The notes under the pieces: generated by a model
What the model saw: the letters and a program-made list of their open reading frames with translations, nothing else
Database searches by the model: none
What the model was told of the DNA's origin: nothing
Source of the DNA: Alentia gelatinosa
Lineage: Eukaryota; Annelida; Polychaeta; Phyllodocida; Polynoidae
Reading direction: 5' to 3'
DNA length: 64,000 bases
Assembly: GCA_950022655.1 (NCBI GenBank)
Contig: OX465584.1
Location: forward strand, 65,038,722 to 65,102,721
Position numbers and translations under genes: made by a program
Shown here: piece by piece, positions 33,201-43,140 of the stretch
How the letters are laid out: each line of letters opens with the position of its first letter
Position numbering within the stretch: position 1 is the first letter of the stretch

Positions 33201-33989
33201 CGGACGGTTAATCGCAGTCATGTCAAGGCGGCCGACCCGGGCCTCGACTGGGAGGGCTTACGCCCACGCCTAACCCGAGCCCAGCGGACGCGCCCCCCGA
33301 CTGCTATGGCTCCGTCCACACCACGGCCACGCGGCCGGCCGCCCCAGACGCGCGTTGCTTGGATACCCAACCCCAGCGTGCCAGCTGTAAACGCTAATCC
33401 TCCAACCCCAATTATCCCACCAACCCGGCCCGCGTCCCCCATGCAGCTAATCCCCGGCAACGACGCATCCCGTCCCCCCTCTGCAACTCCCATGCAATCA
33501 ACTCCCACAGATGTCCCGGCCCGGCCTAACTCCTCCAACAACATGGCCATCGATCTGCCCCCACTCCCCCCTACAGGTCCAAACTCCCTTGTGCCCTCGG
33601 CCGCCCCCACTCCTCGAGCAAACACCCCCATCCCGGTAATCCACCCCATCACGCCCGTCCCACATGTCCCTAATCCCCCTGATGTCCGCCGAGATCGTAA
33701 ACGTGCGGCTGAGCCCGAGACACCCCCTCCCCCCCCACTGGTGCATGGTCCGGTCACTTCCCTCCCGCTCTCGGGCCGACCCACCCACGCGACGCGGGAC
33801 GACCTTAAAAGACGGGCGGCGGCCCCGCTCAGTCACTTCACCCGTATCACGCGCTCATTCACCCGGTCGTTGGAAGCAGAGACTGCGAAACGCCAAACCC
33901 TCCAGCCACCGGACGAGGCCGAGATACAAGCGGAGAAGCGACTGTGCATTGCAGCCGTCGCCCAGCATTGTCGCCCCCGACACGTCTAA
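30204..33989 (+). CDS. pol: Gypsy Pol: protease, RT, RNase H, integrase
   Basis: Open in the -1 frame relative to gag (the frame itself is open from 30087) to TAA at 33987-33989, about 1260 codons. Protease: LVDSGACC near 30270-30290. RT: DLKSGYWQVP, FGLCNAPAAFQ and the catalytic YLDD at about 31182. RNase H: LYTDASDYCLG at about 31620. Integrase: an H-x3-H...C-x2-C zinc finger at about 32250-32375, catalytic Asp in AMDLTGPL, Asp in LTDNGLEF and Glu in GRVERFH, then a GPLDPRW...GY stretch like the GPY/F module. A proline-rich tail of about 240 residues follows. No stop or frameshift interrupts it, so the copy looks competent. Confidence 0.93.
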   Translation, partial: LKRASDRRPCIDLELRGVALQALVDSGACCSLVSVPAADALRQVGAVGKSTRPPARLKSLTGHGISVREAVNLKLYGRPCDFNVVGDMSHDLLLGDDALEATHAIVDYASPDKSVTLCGRRHAVRRSVRREGHIGQLVYEAEYWKRQYPDVFPVTGRPLTCTTEVYMRIETGDHPPINQRPYRLPLAKREVVDRELDKMLAEGIIEPSSSPWASPLTLVPKKDGSVRFCVDYRGLNAVTRRDAYPLPRIQDIVDNLGGAKVFSTLDLKSGYWQVPMHPDSVEKTAVATHRGLFQFKRMQFGLCNAPAAFQRLMNKVITPLRKFVMVYLDDLVIYSRTEEEHHHHIAAVLEALCSYGLVVKESKCHFGVDRVKLLGYVVSADGVSSDPDKVEAIRDMVPPEDVKAVRRLLGSANYYRQLIPGYADIVRPLVALTKKYALFHWDSECQTAWQELRDALVNTVTLAYPDPGRPYKLYTDASDYCLGAILVQEDDQGIERPVHFLSRQFTEVQRRYPVIEKEAYAIVFALTRLRAYLYGATFQILCDHKPLKSLFLAEMKNMRVQRWAVLLAEYAAPIVYFAGAKNVWADMLSRLRSDSPAELPLEVAQIASVQEERELPWEAYGLTEAEVKVRQAAMPEFRYGLEEQEDYLVSNGLLFTLKPPSGLAAYPRLVPPSEIRANLVQTAHLQVCHQGMRKTLRRLHDHFKWPGMKRQVFSVLARCAPCGANRVRAERPTPAPMPVAENPGEVVAMDLTGPLPLSRSGARYLLSIIDHATGYVDCFPLKDKSAESVYTSLSREYIPRYGPPSVVLTDNGLEFKNATVEGYLRQLGTEVRHTTPYHPQANGRVERFHRTLKDMLRKVVNARACEWEDHLGDVLLAHRTTPSDVTGFSPYYLLFGRCPPPPFSHLRDRPLGDSSARLALRVDEHSRALKEAAHNAEIARQANVNRLSKQANALPLEPGTKVFLRVHEPGPLDPRWDPGYLVTRASGNVVHVVGPTNKRRTVNRSHVKAADPGLDWEGLRPRLTRAQRTRPPTAMAPSTPRPRGRPPQTRVAWIPNPSVPAVNANPPTPIIPPTRPASPMQLIPGNDASRPPSATPMQSTPTDVPARPNSSNNMAIDLPPLPPTGPNSLVPSAAPTPRANTPIPVIHPITPVPHVPNPPDVRRDRKRAAEPETPPPPPLVHGPVTSLPLSGRPTHATRDDLKRRAAAPLSHFTRITRSFTRSLEAETAKRQTLQPPDEAEIQAEKRLCIAAVAQHCRPRHV

Positions 33990-34024
33990 AAACCAGTGAG
34001 TAGATCCAACTGTGCCTTTTCATC

Positions 34025-35992
34025 ATGTGGATGCCCGTATTTCTGCTCTGCTTATACGCCCCCTTCCTCGACGCGGACCTGTTCTCGGACGATGGCGTGT
34101 TGGTCTACACGGACGGTCGTGCGCGTGCGGTCGCGGCCGCCTGGACTGTCGCCGTCACGATCCGACCACCGTCCCCTCCCTGTGTAGATGACCTCGTACA
34201 CAACCTAACTGTCGCCATTGACGCTGTCGCGGACGTGATGGAGCCGAATCACGTCCCCTACTGGCGCCGGCATCTGTCGCGTTTGCTAACCCGCTTGTCC
34301 GAACTACCCAGGGCAAGTCGGATAGTAACCGACGGCAGGCCGGAGGCCGGCCGACGGCGTCGGGGCCTGCTTAATATTGTGGGGTGGGCTGGAAAGGCTC
34401 TGTTTGGACTGGCGACTGACCGCGACGTCGCATCATTGCGAGGAGTCGCACGCGACACGCTGGTCCAGCAGCAGCAAATAGCCCACCACCTGGAGCAGAT
34501 GGTATCGGTAGTAAACGCCACTCGTGGAGGCGTTCTACAGAATGCCGATAACATCGCCACAATAAATGAGCAGGCCGCCCGCGCGATCCACCTCGCGGAA
34601 GCCGGAGGTACGATCGCGGTCGGGGCCGACGAAAAGGTGAACAAGGTCTGGATGGCCCGGCAGATCGAGCTGGGCCTACGGATCTTGGAGGAGACGGTGC
34701 GCCAACACGAACTTCGGCGAGTACAGTTCCATAATCAACGGATGGAGCTGGAGCGGGGCCAACTGACCGAGGACTTTCTCCCCCGAGAACACCTGCTCCA
34801 GGTCCTCCGCCGCCTCCGAGACGCCGGATACCACACCCTCCCGGCGATGTGGTACTACAACTACGTGGACATCGACCCCATCTGGGAGGAGGGACGGGAG
34901 TTGATCTACCGTGTTGTTGTTCCCGGGCTCACGAGCGAGGCCTACCTGGTGTACAAGCTGCAGTACTTCCCCGTGCAGCTGGACGCGTCCCACCTGCGGA
35001 CGGTCCAGGGTAGGCCCCGTTTGGCCGTGAGCTCGTCGTCTTCCACGTCCTTCGTCCCTGATGTCTGCGTAGGTCGGCAGCCACGAGTGTGCAGGCCTAC
35101 GGTGGTGTATACCGAACGGTCCTGCGAGTCGGCACTCGTGCGCGGGACCAAGCCGACCTCGTGCCACATCGCCATCACCGCCCGGAACAACGCGACGGCC
35201 GTGGTGTCGAGGCCCGAGGCCGGAGGCCGACAAGCCGTGGTAGTCGCCTACCAGTCGACCTCCGTGCTACGCCTCTGCACCGGCCGCCCACCCGTGAACC
35301 TGCTCGTCAACGGCCCCACCCTCGTCGACCTCCCCCCAGGATGTTCGCTGGAGTCGCGTGGGTGGCGCCTACACGGCATCGCGGCTGGGCACCATACCCT
35401 CAATTTCCACTTCCGGCGCCCCCTTCAGCTTTCCCCCCTTAACATATCCTGGCCCCGCACCCTTCCTCCCACCTTCTCCGAACCACTCAAACTCCTCCCC
35501 CGCGTAGTCCTGCCCGTGATGGAAGTAGGCCGCCTACAGGGCTTACGCTCCCCAGCCTCTATCTTATCCTCCGTACCCTTCATCTCCACTTCCTCCATAT
35601 CCCTCCTAATATTCCTCATCCTCCTGACGGTCTGTTGCTTGCGGTACAAAAAGCTTTGTTGTATCCCCGTCACTCGCTGGTGTTGTAGGTTGATCTGCGT
35701 GCGGAGTCCGCCGAGGTCGGCTGAAGAGGACCGCCCACGCGAGGAGATCAGCCTACAGAGCCTACAGGCAGCACCAGCATCCCCCTTTCTGTCCCTCCCT
35801 GCCCCCACCATCGTTACCGAAGATCCCCCCACTGAACCCTTCCCCCAATCCCTACCCGTAATTCCTATACGATCAGAAACCGCGACCGCCCCCATACCCC
35901 CTCTCCGCTTACGCCCAACTCTGGAGCGGTTAGCAGGCTCCTTCGCGGACTTACGCCCCCAAGATATATATCCCCGGCTTCCCCCCGTGTAA
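34025..35992 (+). CDS. env: Envelope-like glycoprotein ORF of the Gypsy element
   Basis: 655 codons, intact, starting 35 bp after the pol stop. A hydrophobic N-terminus (about residues 3-15) looks like a signal peptide. A tetrabasic cluster (residues about 110-113, after Ala-Gly) resembles a furin-type cleavage site. It is followed by a Gly/hydrophobic stretch of about 17 residues that could be a fusion peptide, then helical heptad-like sequence with Gln runs. A hydrophobic segment at about 522-538 (SISLLIFLILLTVCCL) is a transmembrane anchor, followed by a Cys-rich and acidic tail of about 110 residues. This layout is that of class I/F-type fusion proteins found in errantiviruses. Expression would need a spliced RNA; the splice sites were not determined. 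Confidence 0.75.
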   Translation: MWMPVFLLCLYAPFLDADLFSDDGVLVYTDGRARAVAAAWTVAVTIRPPSPPCVDDLVHNLTVAIDAVADVMEPNHVPYWRRHLSRLLTRLSELPRASRIVTDGRPEAGRRRRGLLNIVGWAGKALFGLATDRDVASLRGVARDTLVQQQQIAHHLEQMVSVVNATRGGVLQNADNIATINEQAARAIHLAEAGGTIAVGADEKVNKVWMARQIELGLRILEETVRQHELRRVQFHNQRMELERGQLTEDFLPREHLLQVLRRLRDAGYHTLPAMWYYNYVDIDPIWEEGRELIYRVVVPGLTSEAYLVYKLQYFPVQLDASHLRTVQGRPRLAVSSSSSTSFVPDVCVGRQPRVCRPTVVYTERSCESALVRGTKPTSCHIAITARNNATAVVSRPEAGGRQAVVVAYQSTSVLRLCTGRPPVNLLVNGPTLVDLPPGCSLESRGWRLHGIAAGHHTLNFHFRRPLQLSPLNISWPRTLPPTFSEPLKLLPRVVLPVMEVGRLQGLRSPASILSSVPFISTSSISLLIFLILLTVCCLRYKKLCCIPVTRWCCRLICVRSPPRSAEEDRPREEISLQSLQAAPASPFLSLPAPTIVTEDPPTEPFPQSLPVIPIRSETATAPIPPLRLRPTLERLAGSFADLRPQDIYPRLPPV

Positions 35993-38924
35993 AACCTTTT
36001 TTTTTTATGAATGACACGTTGACGATAAGGAATTGACCCACGATTGTGAAACTGGAATGATTATGACCGATAGCATGGTGAAACCCGTGGGGTGCTTGCA
36101 GCCTCGCTGAGACCCACGAGTTTTTGTTTTATGTGCTCGGCCATCGGTAAGGGCCTTGGTTATTCGAAGTGACCTTGGCCCTGTGTTTGGCGGTCAAAGG
36201 CTGGCCTTGTGGCCACTCGGCCAGCCCCTTCACCCCAGACCCTTTGGCCGAAGGATGATTATGTGGAGAAACGACGATTTTGAAGAGGCACGAGGAGCAC
36301 GAGAGGTCCGCGGCCTAGCTCAGCCTAAATCGTCTGTGTGTGTTTGTCTAAATATCGTGTGTGTACGATATCGTTCTGTGTTTTTTATCGTTTATCGTAG
36401 GAACGATGTTAAGGGCCTATGCGCCCAGGGAGGAGTCCATGATGGGGCCTGCCCTACTAGTCTGAAAAACAATTTTTTTACATATATCAAACATGTTACT
36501 TACCGTGCTTTGCCGCGCTAATTTTTCTTCTTGGGTGGGCACGCCGAGAGTGGTTGAGTTATTTTTAGAGTAATTTGAGTATTGCCAAAATTTAGAGTGT
36601 TGGGGGAGTGAAGTACGTATGATGTCTACGTATCCCCTGGCACCGTGTTGAAATTTTTGCAATTTTTTGAAGAACCACTCTCAGCTGCTTCACAACCCCC
36701 TATTTTTAATATCTACGCTGCACGTTTGCTTATATACTTAAGGTGACGACCATACTGTGTATTAGTAACGTGACCACGCAGCACGACATTTTCTAATTTT
36801 CTATATATAATTTAAATTTATAGGCAATGACACCGATTTATTTGACGAGCTCCTGCCTATATATAATATGCTATGCTTTATATTTATAAGGGACCGACCA
36901 TACTACAATCACAGCCCTGCGCTAAGTACTTCTTAATTCTAAAATGATTCTCTTAATTAATGTCGGTTCCTTAGTCTATTGGCCAGAATTGTTTAATATT
37001 ATTATGTAATTTCAAATGTTATTTTATGTTCTTTTGAATAGCCCAACGAGGCGACATGGTTAGTATCAAGGTGGATCTGAGACAGGTAGAAATATTAGTT
37101 ACAAACCAAAAATTTAAGAAATTATAATCATCTAGTGCATACCAGCCGCGTGCGAATAGTAAGTATTACTCGGAAATTAACCATAAAATTTAATTAAATA
37201 ACGAGAAATATCGTTTATATTGATCTCTAGACTCTGAAATTAGGCAACAAGTAGTGATACAGTGAGTTACTATCGGTTAGGTATGCAATAGCTGGAGATG
37301 GGCCGATATTTTAGGCCGCTGAAAATTTCTATAAATCGGGGATTAATCGGGAGGGCTCTACGATTTATTATGTTTAGGCCACAGTGTTATCTCACCACTC
37401 CTCGGTAACTTGAGTAGACTTGGGAAGGGATGAAGGCTGTAAGCGAGCGTCTTGTGAGTAGCGAGTGGCGCGGCTTGATCTCCCGTCGTCACCAGAAGTC
37501 GAGCGCTAGCTGCAGTCGATATGTAGAGAATGGCGATGTCCAGGCCTTAACGCATTACTCAGATCCACGCTGAAAACGCCAATATTATGTTTTATCACCA
37601 TGTACATATATGTTTATAATACGGCCACAGCATATTTTCTACAATCTTTATCAAGATTACGGGAGCTCGCCCCCTTTTTGGTGTCATTTACTGCCTTATC
37701 AATTTTATCGTAAGATTTACCGTCCTCAGCGGCGACCAAATTGTCTATTTTTATCGTTAAGCACCCCGCTGCTACTTATATGTCATGCCTTTCACGGCGA
37801 TATTATCTTCTTTTTTTTGTACTATCAAAATGGCTGCCAGGATGTGCGCTGGTGAGGAGCCTGAGATGTGTAATATTGTTTGAATTACCGTTTTTATTGA
37901 GGAAAACGTGTAATCTACGTGTCAACTGAGTACGTGTGACTCACATCTATTTTTCTGTAACCTTTTATGACCTGATTGTGACATGACGGGCTCCGATCCT
38001 CCCGCGAAGTGCTTCGCGTGGGCGGCGGTCTCGGGCTGGCGCCTACGCTCGGACCACCAGCTGTCGCACTTCGGTAGCCCGGGACGCGGAGTTCCGTCGC
38101 GGCGGCCTGCCAACAACGAACAAAGGTGTGTTCTGCACTTGACAGGCCGTTCCTACGTGTATATACCTCTACAAAGAGTAACAATCGTGTCAATCGTGCT
38201 AAAGTGTGTTTTAGCGCGATTGACTCCACCCCTACGATTGGCGAGCGAGTCAACCAAGAGACACTGACGCCGAAGACCGCTCGCCATACCCTGTGAGATC
38301 CCTGTGATCTATCTTTGTAAATTCATAACCACCATCCTGAAGCAACAGGATACAGACACTCGTATCCCAGCTTTATATCAAAATGGACTACGCATTTATA
38401 TTTTATAAAGACATTCGCTGGCCATTTTCTACACTCGCGACTGGTTGTACAGCCGAGTACCCATAACCCGGACACGGTCGGAGCTCTGACGCCGAGCGGG
38501 CCGCAGTGACATTTTTTCAAAATATAACCTGTATTTCTGTTATCATCTCTGTTACTCTTTACCCGTGTGATCTATATGTGTTAATGATTGAACCTACCTT
38601 ATTTGAAGACCCGATGGCCGCCATTGTTTGCGTAAGACCCGTTTGTTTAGCACGCCGAGATGTGGGCGCTGCCATTTTTGTTGTTTCTGGGTGGTGACCG
38701 GAAGTTGGGAATTGCTGCCTTTTCATTGGTCGAGAGATCGTGAGCGCGCGCTGGTGGCGCCTCCGCGTTCGCTCGACGAACTAACCGTTCCCGCGCTGGT
38801 CTCAGCAGCCGCACGACTGCTCTGAGACGGAGCAAGGCGGTTGGGTTGGTTTTAGCGACTGCACATCTTTTTTCTTTTCTTTTAAAGTTCTCCGTTGCTC
38901 TTCGAACTCAGAGTGAGGGACGTT
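35993..38924 (+). other. Long non-coding region of the Gypsy element
   Basis: About 2.9 kb between the env stop and the 3' LTR. The first 400 bp are GC-balanced; 36600-37400 is AT-rich and the part from 37970 on is again mixed. No ORF with recognisable motifs is visible. A purine tract AGAGTGAGGGA (about 38910-38920) just before the 3' LTR is the likely plus-strand primer. The rest may be an acquired sequence or a long 3' UTR. Confidence 0.65.
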
Positions 38925-39394
38925 TGTAAAGATCTGCAGTCGATAATTCTAACTTTGTGGTATTTTTGCGTTGAAAAAGCAGCATTATTAATTATAATAT
39001 ATATATTCAATCTATTCTAAATTCTTTCCTCCGAATCCAAGATGGCCGACACTGGCCAGGCTAATTGGTCCTTCCTGCTGTAGCTATAATCCCCCCTTTG
39101 AACCCGGCTTTGGCCGGCGGTTGTTTGTTAACCCAACTTCCTGGAGATGCGGGCGCGCTCGTTGTTACAAAGGTGACGCTAACTGGCGCCTAACACGACC
39201 GCCCGTATAAGCGTCCCCCACCTGGAGACAAAGGCGCTACGATTGTATATAAACCCGGGCCCAAATTAAAGAACCATTCAGTCTTACCTGGATTCTGTTA
39301 CCTACAACATCTATGCGTTGACTCCAAACCTTATTTAACGTATATCGACCGCTAGGAGCAGAACCGCTAATGGGTATAGCCTAGGAACTTTACA
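38925..39394 (+). repeat. 3' LTR
   Basis: 470 bp, identical in length to the 5' LTR and differing at one base seen by eye (G at 39213). Followed by the target duplication ATGT. Confidence 0.95.
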
Positions 39395-39761
39395 ATGTGA
39401 CCCGTGTTGTCGTTTTTACGGCCGGCTGCGTTTGATGTGTGCACATCGCCCGGACTTGTCGGCTCTGTGTGGTGTTTTATGTCTATGTGCACAGTTCCTG
39501 CGGAGTTTTTCGGTCAGAACAACTCCTAACTGGGGTTTATGATAGCCCCAATGCCAAGTCCTGTCTGGACTTGGAGGAAACACCAAAAAAAAAATTCCAA
39601 CCACGGACGCCGTAAGGAAGTCTAATGGAACGAAAGAATTACAACAATTAAATGTGAATCAGTGCCCGATGTCTGTGCTAAAGACACAACTCAAATGGCA
39701 TTGGTATGAAACCCTGCTCTAGCAGCTGATACAATACAGGTGTTGCCGTTCAGCGCTTCCT

Positions 39762-40045
39762 AAGGCCCGGCGTCCACCTCCTACGATATGGCTCCGATAT
39801 GGTCTATGATGCACCTCCCGATAGAAAATGAAAATCGCGTCGGAAGGTCACCTTATATCGGGGCAGTTGACCACGTTCCTGCGATTAGCAACCAATTAAA
39901 ACCACATACAATGCGTTGTGGATTGCATGTCTAGACATAGGTCTATGATTTTGCACCTTCCCGATATGTCTCCGATATTTGCTTTTTGTATCGGTGCCAT
40001 ATCGGTACGTCTAAGTCTCTATCGTGGTAGGTGGACGGCAGGCCT
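39762..40045. mobile_element. MITE, GGCCCGGCGTCCACCT family
   Basis: The left end is CTAAGGCCCGGCGTCCACCT and the right end AGGTGGACGGCAGGCCTA. Internal words are shared with 9067-9360 (CTCCGATATGG, TAGACATGC inverse forms). Non-coding. Confidence 0.8.
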
Positions 40046-40374
40046 AATGGTTCACTGTCTAGTTACGCGGCTGCTCGGACAAACACAGTCGAGTGCGCCA
40101 CATGCCTATAGAGATATACAGCATTCACAGCTAGGGTGTGAACGGTGGGTGTGATTACAGGCGTGTTGTGTTTGGACAGATTGGACTGCTAGAAAAATAC
40201 AGGTGTTTCCGTTCAGCGCCGCCTAACGGCCCACTATCTAGTTATGCGGCCGCTCGGACAAGCACGAGAGTCCGGTGCCATTCATATAGGGACATATAGC
40301 AATCACACCTAGAGTGTGACCGGTGGGTGTGATTGTAAGAGTGTTGTTTTTTGACAGATTAAATTGTTGGAACA

Positions 40375-41312
40375 AACTAAGGTATTGTATCAACGAGTCA
40401 TTGCTAACTAAACTCTATAGTTAATAATTATCTTGGTTTTGAATAGGAAAAAAGATAAGCTTAGAACAGCTAGGTCTGCCAATACAATAGTGTATATGCA
40501 GTTTCGGTGTCCCTGTGTTATCTAAGGTATATCTAAAGTATCATTGAGGTGATATACATGTATGACATACCAAATTGGAGCTGAAATGAAATGATGCAAT
40601 CACTGTTTTTTCTCAGGAAATAATGTGCACGGGTATTATGAGCGTATTACACTAATACACTCAGTGAATCAATGCTAAACTATATGTTGCCAGGTGAATG
40701 TTTGGCTTCAGCCTTGGCGTAACTAAGCAGATAAGGTGCAACACCGGCCTACGGAAAAAAGCCTATTAAAGGCATTGTATCAACGAGTCTGGACTATCAA
40801 AACTTTATAGTTGATAATTGTTTTGGTTTTAATTTGGAGAAAGATAAGCACATGATAGCTAGGCCTGCCAATGTATTAATGTACAGTAAAACCCAGCGTA
40901 AGCGGACACCCTCCATTCCGGGCAAAAGTGTCCGCTAACGCGGGGTGTCCGCTTACGCAAGGTTAAAATAAACATCTAATAGAGAGAACCGTTCCGAGCA
41001 AAGGTGTCTGTTAACGCGGGGTGTTCGCTTTCGCAGGGTGTCCGTTAGGCGGGGTTCTACTGGATATTCAATTTCGATGCTCCTTTGTTATCTATGCTAT
41101 ATATAAAGTGTTATTGGGGCAATATACATGTATGATATACCAGATTTGAGCTGGAGTACCATAAAATAAGATGCAATTATTATTATTTCTCTGGGGATAA
41201 TGTAGACGGGTATTATGAACATACTATGCTTATACACTCAGTGTTCCAGTGCTAAAGAATAGGTTGCCAGGTGAATGTTTGGCTTCAGCTGTGGCGTAAC
41301 CAAGCAGATAAT
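40375..41312. repeat. Tandem duplication, ~400-bp unit
   Basis: The first copy runs about 40375-40775 and the second about 40776-41312. They share AGGTATTGTATCAACGAGTC-like starts, GATAAGC, ATATACATGTATGA, ACGGGTATTATGA and GTTGCCAGGTGAATGTTTGG. The second copy is interrupted by a pogo-like MITE. Confidence 0.85.
40884..41062. mobile_element. pogo/Tigger-like MITE
   Basis: The ends CAGTAAAACCC and GGGTTCTACTG are inverted with one mismatch, like Tc1/mariner pogo-type ends. The interior repeats GTGTCCGCTTACGC and CGCGGGGTGT words in both orientations. The empty site is visible in the neighbouring tandem copy (GTGTATATGCAG at about 40490-40502), consistent with insertion at TA. Confidence 0.75.
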
Positions 41313-41344
41313 TAGTAGAAACTAACTGGAACTCTGGTCAGGTC

Positions 41345-41655
41345 TGCTCCTCACTACACTCGGCTACGCCTCGTGTAGTAATACACGACCTTCCCGTCGT
41401 GGCATAGACATTGACCAAGTCTAACTCTCGTTTGGTTTTGTATTTATCCTAACCCGCCTATGCTTTTGTATTACTAAAAGATAAATATTGAGTCAAGGAC
41501 CAACAGAACTTTTTTCATAATAACTGACATCCTGTTCTCTGATTGGTCAATATTGTTATTACTCTAGTGGCATAAAAAACACTTTATGTCACGGCCTGCC
41601 ACATAAAATTTCCCTATGTTAAGTCTATGGCGGTTTTTTATTAGGGGTAGGATAA
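41345..41655. mobile_element. Composite MITE, reverse orientation, diverged
   Basis: The hairpin module has CACTCGGCTACGCCTCGTG as its centre and TCTCGTTTGGTTTTG on its flank. The second module ends TTATTAGGGGTAGGATAA (41639-41656). It shares TTATGTCAC words with 2786 and 7106. Confidence 0.7.
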
Positions 41656-42059
41656 GGTGCGACACCAGCCAGTGGAAAAGGGCCTATTGCGGTAACTGTT
41701 ATCAATTATGTTTTGGACAATGAGGCTTATCTTGAGTGTGACCTTCTCCCACCGCGACCACGAATAGAGAGAACCGGAAAACAGGTCGGCGGAAGTTGCC
41801 GCGACCTCATCTGCATACCATGAGTACACAGATCTGATTGGCTGAGGCGTTATGTGACCCTCTCGCCGGTTTGTTGCTGTTTTGCAGGCCATGTGCGTTT
41901 GACAGTGGCATGTCACCTGGCTCTTTTGATGTTTTGGGGCGCTATGTTATTATTTTGTTATCAATTATTGCTAATACAATCATTGTATAAAAGAAGGAAA
42001 GGTACAATAATGGACCATTGACGGTAAACAAACTTGATCGAAAAAAAAAGAGGACGTGG

Positions 42060-42167
42060 GTTTAATTGTCAGGTGTAAATTGCCCGTTATGCATGTAACA
42101 AGTCACAAATACTCAGAGTCAAAGGGGATGGGGATATAAATGTTGGGTGTAAGTCACAGATACTTAC
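42060..42167 (-). repeat. Exon-e4-end repeat (B), one decoy unit
   Basis: CACAAATACTC...AGTCAAAGGGGATGGG at about 42104-42130 repeats the last bases of exon e4 and its 5' splice-site flank (CACAGATACTTACAGGAACC, AGTCGAAGGGGATGAG). The decoy has lost the splice-site core. Copy A has two such units. Confidence 0.7.
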
Positions 42168-42299
42168 AGGAACCAGTCGAAGGGGATGAGGAGGAAGACA
42201 TCGCTCAGTGGCAGCCCAATACTCTGCAGCAGTAGTCCCCAGATCACAATTCCACTTCCCGCTGCCGGGGCCCCGATAGAAAGCAACACTGCCATCACT
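42168..42299 (-). CDS. SLC1-like transporter, cassette B exon e4 (HP2)
   Basis: 132 nt. On the minus strand the acceptor CTGTTTTTCAG precedes 42299 and the donor is CCT|GTAAGT. The frame reads VMAVLLSIGAPAAGSGIVIW followed by GLLLQSIGLPLSDVFLLIPF and DWFL, aligning with the HP2 loop and start of TM8 of EAATs (SIGAAGIPQAG and VGLP..D). This hairpin forms the extracellular gate in SLC1 transporters. It splits the TM8 helix codon with exon e5. Same length and phase as cassette A. Confidence 0.82.
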
Positions 42300-42802
42300 C
42301 TGAAAAACAGGAAGAAAAATCAAAGAAAAGAAGCGGAGGTGATGTTCATAGTTATCATTATCCAGTACAGAGCCTACCCTGGTTACCCTGTTATGGAAGC
42401 TCACAGGAGGTTCAAGTGACACCCGTAAGATGTCACCACCGGTCGGGTTTGACCTCCATGCTTTTCCAAAAATGGGTATGTTGTTCCCCAAGGTCAACAC
42501 AAAAACAGTAAAAAGAAAACAAGGTCTAATAAAATAAAAAAATCACTTTACCAAGACTAGATTAATCTCCAATCTGCTCAACGTTCTTGAGCAGCTTTGA
42601 AGTCTTGGACGTCTTGTCCTGGTCAGACACATCCGCGTCACGGTCTCAGTGTCTCAGTCCTGACTTTGTCTCCACCACTGGTTAGGTAGTAGTACCGCGG
42701 AGAGTGGTCACATACTCTCAACGACCAGTGGTCCGCTACATTATTATCATTATTATTATTATTAGTTTGTTGAAAATTTCCACATAAAACCAGACAAGCT
42801 GA

Positions 42803-43139
42803 TTAACCCTATCGCGCCGGGTACCCGCGGCAGGGGTACAGTCATGGAACCGGGTACTAGTGCCAGTGACTACCGCTAGAGGCCGGGCCTATAGGCCTAT
42901 TGTGAAGATTTTGATCTCTGTATCACGTGACATAACATGTGATATTTAATACTATTTTCTATTTCGCCCGGAATATCAAATATGATGTTATATCTACATT
43001 CTCTGAAAGTTTCATGTTTATTGAACCATTATTTCCAATTTTATCTTAAAAAACGAATATTTTGTAAATGATGCCTCAAGGCATCACCCGGCCAGCCCCT
43101 GTTGATGCTTGAAGGCATCACCCGGCGTGAATGGGTTAA
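42803..43139. mobile_element. piggyBac-like MITE with TTAA ends
   Basis: TTAA at 42803-42806 precedes CCCTATCGCGCCGGGTA, and CACCCGGCGTGAATGGG precedes TTAA at 43136-43139, giving inverted ends. It contains the same GATGCCTCAAGGCATCA words near one end as the element at 17048. Non-coding. Confidence 0.8.
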
Positions 43140-43140
43140 G

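Larger units (their letters stand above)
28036..39394 (+). mobile_element. Ty3/Gypsy LTR retrotransposon with envelope-like ORF
   Basis: This element is complete: two 470-bp LTRs bounded TGTAAAG...CTTTACA, a 4-bp target duplication ATGT (28032-28035 and 39395-39398), a TGG-starting primer-binding site directly after the 5' LTR, gag, pol in the order protease-RT-RNase H-integrase, a third ORF with envelope features, and a purine tract before the 3' LTR. Pol order with integrase last assigns it to Ty3/Gypsy (Metaviridae). It is markedly GC-rich against AT-rich surroundings. The LTRs differ at one base that I can see, so insertion was recent. It lies in an intron of SLC1 cassette B in the orientation opposite to that gene. 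Confidence 0.95.
27887..39647. mobile_element. Older insertion (~400 bp) split by the Gypsy element
   Basis: The 17-bp sequence TTAAATGTGAATCAGTG flanks this block on both sides (27870-27886 and 39648-39664). In copy A the corresponding place (about 51890-51908, GTTAAGTGTTAATCAGTG) has no insertion. Removing the LTR element leaves about 400 bp: 27887-28035 plus 39395-39647. Part of it resembles 41740-41870 (AATAGAGAGAA, CTGATTGG). A long target duplication suggests target-primed retrotransposition, though no clear poly(A) end is present. Confidence 0.7.

Noticed and set aside
33218..33836. Minus-strand Gly/Arg-rich ORFs opposite the end of pol
   Set aside because: Reverse complement of the proline-rich Pol tail; no motif.
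36156..36521. Accessory ORF of 121 codons downstream of env
   Set aside because: No motif, no initiation context of note, and short relative to chance in this region; kept as non-coding.
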